This document shows positions 1 through 5,699 of a stretch of DNA of 12,033 nucleotides, one piece after another. Source of the DNA: an uncultured Gammaproteobacteria bacterium (GTDB taxonomy: Bacteria > Pseudomonadota > Gammaproteobacteria > Steroidobacterales > Woeseiaceae); the NCBI GenBank assembly GCA_938003715.1, contig CALKYK010000521.1:1-12033 (forward strand). Reading direction: 5' to 3'. The translations under genes were made by a program, and so were the position numbers. The notes beneath the pieces were generated by a model. The model made no database searches. It was given only the letters and a program-made list of their open reading frames with translations, and had not been told where the DNA came from. The number at the start of each line of letters is the position of its first letter. Within the stretch, counting starts at the first letter, position 1.

Positions 1-28
1 CCAGCGCGACCAGCAGTAGTTTTTTCAT
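1..28 (-). CDS. 5' end of a leftward gene, probably exported protein (partial)
   Basis: Reading leftward from the ATG at 28-26, the nine visible codons give MKKLLLVAL. This is the basic-then-hydrophobic start of a signal peptide or lipoprotein signal. An AAGAGG-type ribosome-binding site (40-35) sits six bases before the ATG, and an extended -10 promoter lies about 40 bases further upstream on the same strand, so the start is credible. The rest of the gene is outside the window, so its function cannot be judged. It is transcribed divergently from the zinc-ribbon gene at 235. Confidence 0.6.
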
Positions 29-52
29 GATGCGCCTCTTGGTATTCGTTGG

Positions 53-80
53 TTGACGGGCAGCGGGCCCCTTATATAGC
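53..80 (+). promoter_or_regulatory. candidate sigma70 promoter, rightward
   Basis: TTGACG (53-58) and TATAGC (75-80) are separated by 16 bases. This would start transcription near 87 and give a leader of roughly 150 bases before the zinc-ribbon gene. It overlaps the leftward extended -10 box because TATATA is palindromic, so the two promoters could compete for polymerase. This is sequence resemblance only. Confidence 0.3.
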
Positions 81-83
81 ACA
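71..83 (-). promoter_or_regulatory. extended -10 promoter for the leftward gene
   Basis: On the minus strand the sequence reads TGTGCTATATAAG. This is a TGn extension followed by TATATA, an extended -10 element. No convincing -35 hexamer lies 16-18 bases upstream. The predicted start site near 66 would leave a leader of about 38 bases before the ATG at 28. The same nine bases TGTGCTATA recur at 3787-3795 in front of the nuclease operon, which strengthens the call. Confidence 0.45.
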
Positions 84-121
84 CTTGCGCGACCGTCCGG
101 CAGCAGCGGCAGACGCGACGT

Positions 122-171
122 GGTTCTCAGTTCCGGCATCGGCCGGCGCGCAGGCCGCCGCGCTGAGAGCC
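122..171 (+). other. long inverted repeat in the leader of the zinc-ribbon gene
   Basis: GGTTCTCAG (122-130) pairs with CTGAGAGCC (163-171) over nine positions, one of them a G-U pair. It encloses a very GC-rich segment that can fold further. It lies in the untranslated stretch between the divergent promoters and the start at 235, so it could be a leader RNA structure. There is no T tract, so it is not a classical terminator. In GC-rich DNA some pairing occurs by chance. Apart from this and the promoters I see nothing else in 29-234. Confidence 0.3.
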
Positions 172-234
172 GCATCACGGCGGTCTCGCACGTCTTTGAT
201 TATTCATGGCAAGTCGAATCGAAACAGGTTTGCC

Positions 235-483
235 ATGGCCGCCAGCTCCGCCGATATCATCGCCTTCCCGCTGCACCGTCGCCGCGAGTTCACCGGCTGT
301 CCGCAGTGCGGACGCCGCGACGACGTGTGGCAGATCGGCAAGCTGCTCTGGGCCTACTGCGAGGCCCACGGCGTGCGCTGGGTGGTCGCGAACTACGAGG
401 GCGTTTCGCGCGCGACGATCAATCGCCGCGAACTGCGCCGCGGGCTCGAGTTTCTTTCGACGTTCGTCGAAGTCACACGCTAG
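235..483 (+). CDS. small zinc-ribbon-like protein, 82 aa
   Basis: Conserved-hypothetical type of protein, probably cytoplasmic. It has a CPQCG knuckle (C22, C25) and a second pair C42-x2-H45, making a C2-x16-CH zinc ribbon. The next stretch, VRWVVANYEG, resembles the short family of proteobacterial 'CPxCG...C..H...W' proteins of unknown role. A basic Arg-rich helix follows (residues 59-70). The ATG at 235 is preceded by an ACAGGT ribosome-binding site. The frame stays open upstream to 49, but that part is unstructured in composition and overlaps the promoter region. It lies 71 bases ahead of the hydrolase gene in the same direction. The zinc-ligand pattern is visible; metal binding and any nucleic-acid role are inferred. 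Confidence 0.7.
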   Translation: MAASSADIIAFPLHRRREFTGCPQCGRRDDVWQIGKLLWAYCEAHGVRWVVANYEGVSRATINRRELRRGLEFLSTFVEVTR

Positions 484-526
484 TCAGCCGCGCGTTTCTC
501 CTCCCGTTCCCGTTGTGGTTCAATCG

Positions 527-549
527 CCCGACCCACGGTCGGTCGGGGA
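527..549 (+). promoter_or_regulatory. hairpin overlapping the ribosome-binding site of the hydrolase gene
   Basis: CCCGACC (527-533) pairs perfectly with GGTCGGG (541-547) around a seven-base loop. The right arm includes most of the GGGGA ribosome-binding site (545-549) of the ATG at 555. If it folds in the mRNA it would hide that site and restrain translation. No T run follows, so termination is less likely. Confidence 0.4.
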
Positions 550-554
550 TTACA

Positions 555-2858
555 ATGAGCATGGTCGATCGATTGCGCGCTCTGTCGACTCGAATCTCGT
601 CCGGTTTGTCGCTCCCGCAATCCGCCATTCACGGCGCCGCGACGGCGATCTATCTTCTCGTTGCGACGATCGTGACGTTCTATTTCGCCGCGTACTACGT
701 CCAGGACTTCACGCTGCAGAAGCTGCCCGCGTACGTCCTGCAGACGACGGCCGTATTCGCCGCGGGCGCCGTCGCGCTGCTGATCGTCGTGGTCATTGCG
801 CGGCTGCCGGCGCCGATACGCTACGCGCTGGTCGTTTTCGCGCCGTTCATCCTGCTGTCCTTTGCGCCCGGAGACGAACCGGAGAAACTCGTCTTTACCG
901 GCGTACTGCTGGTGCTGGTGGCGCTGACCGGCGGCGGCATCGGCGTGCTGTATCGCGCCGGATTCAGATTCCGCGCACACAAAGCGGCCGCGGCCGCGCT
1001 GTGCGCCGGCGTCGCCGGCCTGCTCGGCGGGGCGTACGCAATCTTTCACGACAAGGGGCCGGCGAATCCGCTGCTCGAGGACTACCGCCTCGATGACCGC
1101 ACGCTCGACCTGCCGAACCCCGGCCTCGCCGGTGCCTACACCGTGCGTACGCTTACCTACGGTTCCGGCCGGGACCTGCGTCGCGAAGAGTATGGCGCCG
1201 GCGCGGACCTGCTTGCGCGCAGCGTCGACGGGTCCAAACTGATCGAAAACTGGGACGGCTTCTCCGGCTGGCTCCGCACCCGCTACTGGGGATTCGATGC
1301 GACCGAGCTGCCGCTGCAGGCGCGAGTCTGGTATCCCGACGGCGACGGTCCTTTTCCGCTGGTACTCATCGTGCACGGCAATCATTCGATGGAGGATTTC
1401 TCCGATCCGGGCTATGACTGGCTCGGCGAGCACCTGGCAAGTCGCGGCATCATCCTCGCGTCGGTCGACGAAAACTTCATCAATTCGTCGATGTCGGCCC
1501 GGGTCGAGGTGTTCGCGGAGCGGCCCGGTCTCAAGGAAGAAAACGACGCGCGCGGGTGGCTCCTGCTGCAGCACCTCGCACAATGGCGCGACTGGAACCG
1601 CGAGCCCGGGCATCGATTCGCAGGAAGGGTGGACATGGATCGGGTCGCGCTGTTCGGCCATTCCCGCGGCGGCGAGGCAGTGGCCGTCGCCGCCGCCTTC
1701 AACGACCTGGATCGCTACCCGGACGACGCGAGCCTCGAGTTCGACTTCGGCTTCAACCTGCGCGGGGTCATCGCGATCGCCCCGGTCGACGGCCAGTACG
1801 AACCGCGGGACAGCGGCAAGCCGATTCGCGACGTCAACTACTTCACGATCCACGGCGACATGGACGGCGACGTGCAGTCCTTCGAAGGCACCGCGCAGTA
1901 TGCGCGCGTGTCGTTCAGCGGCGATGCGTTCCGCTTCCGCTCGAGCCTTTACGTGCAGGGCGCGAATCACGGCCAGTTCAATACGACCTGGGAAAACCTC
2001 GACATGAGCATCTACCGCGCCTGGGTGCTCGATCTCGACGACATCATGGACGGTGAGGCGCAACGCAACGTCGCGCGTGTCTACTTCACGGCCTTTCTCG
2101 AAATCGTGCTGAACGATCGCGAGGAATACCTGCCGATATTCCGTGACGCGCGTTACGCGGCCGGCTGGCTCCCCGACACCTTTTACATCAATCGCTACGA
2201 TTCGACGGAGCAGCATGCGCTCGCGGACTTCGAGGAGGACATCGATCCGTCGACCGCATCGGTGCCGGGCGGGCGGATTTCGGCGCAGAACCTCAGCCGC
2301 TGGTACGAGGTACGCAACACGCTGAAGTACGACGTCCTCGACACGCATTCGGCAGTGTTCGCGTGGGACGATGCCTACAGCAGCGATACCGGGCGGGTCG
2401 ATTTCAGCATCGCGCAGCAATACTCCGTTGCCGGCCCCGGTGACGTGCTCGTCGCCGCAATCTCGACGGCGGACATCGACACGTTGCCCGACGGATTCGA
2501 GCCGGTCGGGGACGCGCCGCAGGATGCAGGGGACGAAGAATCTGCGCCGATCGATTTCACGATCGAAGTCAGGGATGCCGACGGCGATGTCGCGCGGCTG
2601 CCGCTCAGCCACGACGACGTGCTGTACCCGCAAGTCCGGACCCGCTCCCGACACGCCTGGTTCCTGGACCCCGAGCCGCCGAGCGAAGCGCTGTTTCGCG
2701 GATTCGAACTGCCGCTCGCCGATTTCATCGTGCAGAACCCGGCGTTCGATCCGGCGACCCTCGCCGGGATCGGCCTGGTCTTCGATCGCAGCCGCAAAGG
2801 TGCGATCATGCTCGACGACCTGTCCATTCGTACCGACCGACGAGGTGACGACCCATGA
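555..2858 (+). CDS. membrane-anchored alpha/beta hydrolase, dienelactone-hydrolase-like, 767 aa
   Basis: Serine hydrolase with an N-terminal membrane domain; substrate unknown. Five hydrophobic segments lie at about residues 27-49, 62-82, 88-103, 112-133 and 143-163. An alpha/beta-hydrolase domain starts near 255 with PLVLIVHGNH as the oxyanion-hole strand. The nucleophile elbow is GHSRGGEA with S370, the acid is probably D437 or D439 in HGDMDGD, and the histidine is H472 in GANHGQF. The region after about 590 is beta-rich and ends in a GIGLVFDRSRKGAIMLDDLSI stretch, typical of a jelly-roll (galactose-binding-like) strand pattern. The ATG at 555 has GGGGA five bases ahead; an in-frame ATG at 561 is an alternative. 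Its stop overlaps the cupin start (ATGA), so the two are coupled. It resembles cutinase/PET-hydrolase-like lipases in the GHSRGG motif, but ester specificity is not shown. Confidence 0.85.
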   Translation: MSMVDRLRALSTRISSGLSLPQSAIHGAATAIYLLVATIVTFYFAAYYVQDFTLQKLPAYVLQTTAVFAAGAVALLIVVVIARLPAPIRYALVVFAPFILLSFAPGDEPEKLVFTGVLLVLVALTGGGIGVLYRAGFRFRAHKAAAAALCAGVAGLLGGAYAIFHDKGPANPLLEDYRLDDRTLDLPNPGLAGAYTVRTLTYGSGRDLRREEYGAGADLLARSVDGSKLIENWDGFSGWLRTRYWGFDATELPLQARVWYPDGDGPFPLVLIVHGNHSMEDFSDPGYDWLGEHLASRGIILASVDENFINSSMSARVEVFAERPGLKEENDARGWLLLQHLAQWRDWNREPGHRFAGRVDMDRVALFGHSRGGEAVAVAAAFNDLDRYPDDASLEFDFGFNLRGVIAIAPVDGQYEPRDSGKPIRDVNYFTIHGDMDGDVQSFEGTAQYARVSFSGDAFRFRSSLYVQGANHGQFNTTWENLDMSIYRAWVLDLDDIMDGEAQRNVARVYFTAFLEIVLNDREEYLPIFRDARYAAGWLPDTFYINRYDSTEQHALADFEEDIDPSTASVPGGRISAQNLSRWYEVRNTLKYDVLDTHSAVFAWDDAYSSDTGRVDFSIAQQYSVAGPGDVLVAAISTADIDTLPDGFEPVGDAPQDAGDEESAPIDFTIEVRDADGDVARLPLSHDDVLYPQVRTRSRHAWFLDPEPPSEALFRGFELPLADFIVQNPAFDPATLAGIGLVFDRSRKGAIMLDDLSIRTDRRGDDP

Positions 2859-3220
2859 CCGCGCTGAATTCGATCAACTGGGACGAGGTGGAGCTCGAAA
2901 CCGTGAATCCCTCGATGCAACGCCGCATCGTCACCGGCGAGCGCATGACCGTCGCCCGCATCTATCTCAGGGACGGCTTCGTCGTCCCGCTGCACCACCA
3001 CGAGCACGAGCAGATCACCCAGGTCATCAGCGGCCGCATGCGTTTTATCTTCGGCGCCGATCGCTCGGACGAGCGCGAATTCGGTCCCGGTGACGTCGTC
3101 GTGATCCCGTCCAACCTGCCTCACGAGGCCACCGCAATCGGCGACGTCGAGGGGATGGACATGTGGTCGCCGCGCCGCGACGACTGGCTGGACGGCACGG
3201 ACGACTATCTCCGCGGCTGA
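2855..3220 (+). CDS. single-domain cupin protein, 121 aa
   Basis: Small beta-barrel metal-binding cupin. Motif 1 is G41-x5-H47-x-H49-x3-Q53-x6-G60, with glutamine in the usual glutamate place. Motif 2 (FGPGDVVVIPSNLPH) supplies H90. The H-H-Q-H ligand set belongs to a common proteobacterial subfamily with HxHxxxQ and a PPNxPH-like second motif, which is often annotated only as cupin. Length is normal for a one-domain member. It starts inside the stop of the hydrolase gene (ATGA), so it is translationally coupled and probably co-functional, for example in turnover of the hydrolase product; that is inference. No signal peptide, so cytoplasmic. Confidence 0.85.
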   Translation: MTALNSINWDEVELETVNPSMQRRIVTGERMTVARIYLRDGFVVPLHHHEHEQITQVISGRMRFIFGADRSDEREFGPGDVVVIPSNLPHEATAIGDVEGMDMWSPRRDDWLDGTDDYLRG

Positions 3221-3241
3221 CCCACAATCGTCAATATTCGT

Positions 3242-3270
3242 AACGGTTCAGTCACCGTTCACTTATTTTT
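3242..3270 (+). terminator. weak candidate terminator after the cupin gene
   Basis: AACGGT (3242-3247) pairs with ACCGTT (3254-3259) around a six-base loop. It is followed by an imperfect T-rich stretch ending TTATTTTT (3263-3270). The stem is short and the T run is offset by several bases, so termination is only possible. Confidence 0.35.
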
Positions 3271-3277
3271 CATCTTC

Positions 3278-3300
3278 GGTTAATCGGTACCGACGTAACC
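3278..3300. promoter_or_regulatory. 23-bp interrupted palindrome upstream of the 67-aa gene
   Basis: GGTTA (3278-3282), the perfect ten-base palindrome TCGGTACCGA (3284-3293) and TAACC (3296-3300) form nested inverted arms. The symmetry is what a dimeric repressor or activator site looks like, and it sits 63 bases before the ATG at 3363. I cannot place a convincing promoter around it. It may also fold as RNA. Confidence 0.4.
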
Positions 3301-3326
3301 TGCACGCGACATCGACGGAATGGCAT

Positions 3327-3358
3327 ACCGGCATGCAGCCGGTGACACGGAAGGAGGT
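3327..3358 (+). promoter_or_regulatory. leader hairpin and perfect Shine-Dalgarno of the 67-aa gene
   Basis: ACCGGC (3327-3332) and GCCGGT (3338-3343) form a perfect six-base stem around ATGCA. Seven bases later comes AAGGAGGT (3351-3358), a full complement to the 16S rRNA tail, four bases from the ATG at 3363. This decides the start: an in-frame ATG at 3333 lies in the hairpin loop with no ribosome site. Such a strong site suggests high translation. Confidence 0.6.
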
Positions 3359-3362
3359 CGCC

Positions 3363-3566
3363 ATGGACATCGTTATCGCGGCAGAGAAACCGAGCATTGC
3401 CAAGCTCTTCAGCGAGCACCTGAAAAAGCGCGTCGCGCCCGAGGAGATCAAGGTCTCCGAGAATCCGGACGAGACCGGCAGCTTCTACATCGGCTGGCAG
3501 ATGCAGCGTTATGTCATGTCGCCGAGCGGCGAGATTGCCAGCGATTCCCTGCAGCTGGTGCGGTAA
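3363..3566 (+). CDS. small protein of unknown function, 67 aa
   Basis: I do not recognise this protein. It begins MDIVIAAEKPSIAKLF, a short hydrophobic strand then a likely amphipathic helix, followed by a charged middle (residues 20-40) and an aromatic GSFYIGWQMQRYVMSP segment that looks like beta strands. There is no signal peptide, cysteine or membrane segment, so it is probably cytoplasmic and soluble. It has the strongest ribosome-binding site in the window, sits alone between two spacers of more than 140 bases and is followed seven bases after the stop by a strong hairpin. It is therefore probably its own transcription unit and well expressed. The EKPS start recalls the Toprim strand of topoisomerases, but the rest does not fit. 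Confidence 0.75.
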   Translation: MDIVIAAEKPSIAKLFSEHLKKRVAPEEIKVSENPDETGSFYIGWQMQRYVMSPSGEIASDSLQLVR

Positions 3567-3572
3567 CCACGG

Positions 3573-3604
3573 CGGCGCTCCTTCATCAGAAGGAGCGCCG
3601 TTCC
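3573..3604 (+). terminator. strong hairpin after the 67-aa gene, likely terminator
   Basis: CGGCGCTCCTT (3573-3583) pairs perfectly with AAGGAGCGCCG (3590-3600): eleven base pairs around a six-base CATCAG loop, starting seven bases after the TAA. The following sequence is only TTCCC, so the U tract is poor. It may terminate weakly or protect the 3' end. Note that the right arm contains AGGAG. Confidence 0.6.
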
Positions 3605-3647
3605 CGGTCAGCGAATTCCCGAATTGAAGCTTCGCAGCCGCAGCGAC

Positions 3648-3696
3648 CTCGGGGTGTCCCCTCCGAACTTGGAAAGCCCGGACGGGACACCCCGAG
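3648..3696. repeat. REP-like long palindrome in the intergenic spacer
   Basis: CTCGGGGTGTCCC (3648-3660) is the perfect reverse complement of GGGACACCCCGAG (3684-3696). After one C-C mismatch the stem continues with TCCG (3662-3665) and CGGA (3679-3682), leaving a 13-base loop. The GGGGTGTCCC core resembles repetitive extragenic palindromes mobilised by RAYT-type Y1 transposases, but only one copy is present here and no transposase is in view. It could also act as a factor-independent barrier between the units on either side. Confidence 0.55.
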
Positions 3697-3788
3697 TCCG
3701 CTACAAACCCCTGTAGTACCTGAACACCGGCAACGCAGGTGGTTTGGGGAAGGGCTGCAAGGCACCGCCTCAACCGAACCGGAGCCTG

Positions 3789-3797
3789 TGCTATAAA
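3789..3797 (+). promoter_or_regulatory. extended -10 promoter of the nuclease operon
   Basis: TGC-TATAAA (followed by T) is a TGn-extended -10 box with five of six matches to TATAAT; no clear -35 lies upstream. The expected start site near 3804 is about 27 bases before the TTG proposed as the nuclease start and 60 bases after the upstream TTG at 3744. It therefore supports the later start. The spacer 3567-3830 otherwise holds the terminator-like hairpin, the REP-like palindrome and a small CTACA/TGTAG hairpin (3701-3716). Confidence 0.55.
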
Positions 3798-3830
3798 TCG
3801 CGCTCCTGCCGCACAGACCCCCGGTTACTT

Positions 3831-5684
3831 TTGCCCAAAAGATTCTTCTTTCTTTTGCTTTGCCTGACGATCGCGGCCTGCCCCGGCGGCAGTCGCGCGC
3901 CGGCAGCCTTTGACGGCTCGACGCCAATTGCCGAAATCCAGGGCAGCGGGCCGGCGAGCCTGCTGGCGGGCCGGACCGTCACCGTGTCCGGCATCGTCAC
4001 CGGTGACTTCCAGGAGCGCGACGCCGACTCGTCGAACAGTCTCGGCGGCTTCTTCCTGCAGTCGGAGCAGCCGGACGGTGATCCGGACACGTCCGACGGC
4101 ATTTTCGTCTTCGACGGGCCCGATCCGGCCGTCGACGTCGAGGTCGGGCAGCGTGTCGTCGTCGCCGGGACCGTTACCGAGCACTTCGGCGAAACCCAGG
4201 TCGTCGCGTCCGCGGTGACGATTGCAGGTAGCGGGGCGATCGAGCCAACGTCTGTTTCGCTGCCGGTGCCGACGGTGACCAATAGCGACGGCGAAACGAT
4301 CGCGGACCTCGAGCGTTACGAAGGCATGCTGGTCAGCGTCGCCGGTCCGCTGACGATTACCGACCTGTCGGATCTGGAGCGTTACGGCGCGCTGACGCTG
4401 GCCGCCGGAGGACGCGTCGAACAGTTCACGAACCGCACGCGGCCGAACGTCTCGGGATATGCCGCCTACGAAAACGAGGTCGCGGCGCGCACGATCGTGC
4501 TCGACGACGGTCTCGCCGTGCAGAATGCGCCGCACGTCCGCCACCTGCGGCCGAATCGAGCGGACCCGGCCGGGTATCGCGTTCGCGGCGGCGATCGCGT
4601 GACCGCGTTGACCGGCAACCTCCGCTACAGCCGCGGCAGCGGGCCGAATGGTTTCGAAACCTGGCGACTGATGCCGGCGGAACCCCCGGTCTTCGAGGTC
4701 CGGAACCCGCCGCAGGACCGGCCGCAGACGGTGGGCGGCAGCGTCAGGGTCGCGAGCTTCAATCTGCTCAACTTTTTCCCGACCGTCGACGACGGCACGC
4801 CGCGCTGCGGTCCCGGTGGCACCGAAGGCTGCCGCGGCGCCGACAGTGAAGCGGAATTCGCGCGGCAGCGGGCCAAGACCGTCAACACGATCCTGCACAT
4901 GGACGTCGACGTCGTCGGGCTCATGGAAATCGAAAACGACGGCGGCGCGGCGCTCGCCGACATCGTCCGCGGCCTGAACGACTCCGGCGATGGCGGCTGG
5001 GCATACGTCGATACCGGCGTTATCGGAACGGACGCGATTACCGTCGCAATCATCCACCGCGATACCGTCGTACCGTCGGGCGACTTCGCGTTGCTGACGA
5101 ACGCCGTCGATGTGCGGTTCGACGACGACAGGAACCGGCCGGCGCTGGCGCAGTCGTTTCGCCACCGCGAAACGGGCGGCACGTTCACGGTCGCGGTAAA
5201 TCACCTCAAGTCCAAAGGGTCTCCCTGCGACGACGTCGGCGACCCGAATCGCCGTGACGGGCAGGGCAACTGCAACCTGACCCGGCGCAATGCGGCGAAA
5301 GCAGAAGCGGACTGGCTGCAAACGGACCCGACTGCAAGCGGCGACCCGGACGTGCTCGTGATCGGCGACCTGAACGCGTATCTCGAGGAGGATCCCGTCA
5401 TCGCGTTCGAGGAGGCGGGATTCATCAACCTGCTGAAGCGACACGTCGGCCCGGCCGCCTATTCCTTCTCGTTCGACGGCCGCGTCGGTGCACTGGACCA
5501 TGCGCTCGCCTCGCCGTCGCTGGCAGCGCGCGTGCGCGGCGCGACGGAGTGGCATATCAACGCGGACGAGGCGCCGCTACTCGACTACAATCTCGAGTTC
5601 GGCCGCGACCCCGGATTGTTCGACGCGTCGGATCCCGCCCGCACCTCGGACCACGACCCGGTTATCGTCGGCTTCGACCCGTAA
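3831..5684 (+). CDS. ExeM/NucH-type extracellular nuclease, lipoprotein, 617 aa
   Basis: Probably cleaves extracellular DNA while tethered to the outer membrane. Starting at TTG 3831 the protein opens (M)PKRFFFLLLCLTIAAC, a lipoprotein signal with lipobox IAAC and lipidated C17. Residues about 31-130 form an OB-fold-like beta domain (TVTVSGIVTGDF ... VGQRVVVAGTV) as in NucH/YhcR relatives. The endonuclease/exonuclease/phosphatase domain covers about 304-616, with SFN (N311), MEIEND (E366), NHLKSKG (H458), GDLNAY (D513, N515), LDH (D556) and SDHDP (D607, H608), so the active site is complete. Two cysteine pairs fit an exported protein. No ATG start exists; TTG 3831 has a poor ribosome site, but it is the only one that puts the signal at the N-terminus and lies after the promoter. 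First gene of the operon. Start less certain than identity. Confidence 0.88.
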   Translation: MPKRFFFLLLCLTIAACPGGSRAPAAFDGSTPIAEIQGSGPASLLAGRTVTVSGIVTGDFQERDADSSNSLGGFFLQSEQPDGDPDTSDGIFVFDGPDPAVDVEVGQRVVVAGTVTEHFGETQVVASAVTIAGSGAIEPTSVSLPVPTVTNSDGETIADLERYEGMLVSVAGPLTITDLSDLERYGALTLAAGGRVEQFTNRTRPNVSGYAAYENEVAARTIVLDDGLAVQNAPHVRHLRPNRADPAGYRVRGGDRVTALTGNLRYSRGSGPNGFETWRLMPAEPPVFEVRNPPQDRPQTVGGSVRVASFNLLNFFPTVDDGTPRCGPGGTEGCRGADSEAEFARQRAKTVNTILHMDVDVVGLMEIENDGGAALADIVRGLNDSGDGGWAYVDTGVIGTDAITVAIIHRDTVVPSGDFALLTNAVDVRFDDDRNRPALAQSFRHRETGGTFTVAVNHLKSKGSPCDDVGDPNRRDGQGNCNLTRRNAAKAEADWLQTDPTASGDPDVLVIGDLNAYLEEDPVIAFEEAGFINLLKRHVGPAAYSFSFDGRVGALDHALASPSLAARVRGATEWHINADEAPLLDYNLEFGRDPGLFDASDPARTSDHDPVIVGFDP

Positions 5685-5699
5685 CGAGACGAAGGCCCG

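Noticed and set aside
49..234. Upstream extension of the zinc-ribbon frame
   Set aside because: It starts at a GTG within the putative promoter, lacks a good ribosome site, has no family-like sequence, and overlaps the hairpin at 122-171.
480..2654. Long minus-strand open frame (724 codons) opposite the hydrolase gene
   Set aside because: The plus-strand product has clear hydrolase motifs. The antisense frame is Arg/Val-rich without recognisable domains and is open because of GC-rich codon use.
3363..3566. Toprim/topoisomerase fragment suggested by VIAAEKPSIAK
   Set aside because: Only the first dozen residues resemble it. The remaining sequence lacks the DxD motif and the gene is complete with its own start and stop signals.
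3744..3830. TTG 3744 as nuclease start
   Set aside because: It would place 29 residues before a clear lipoprotein signal and lies upstream of the predicted transcription start.
3825..5555. Minus-strand open frame (576 codons) opposite the nuclease
   Set aside because: Same reason: the nuclease active-site motifs are all on the plus strand, and the antisense product is low-complexity and Arg-rich.
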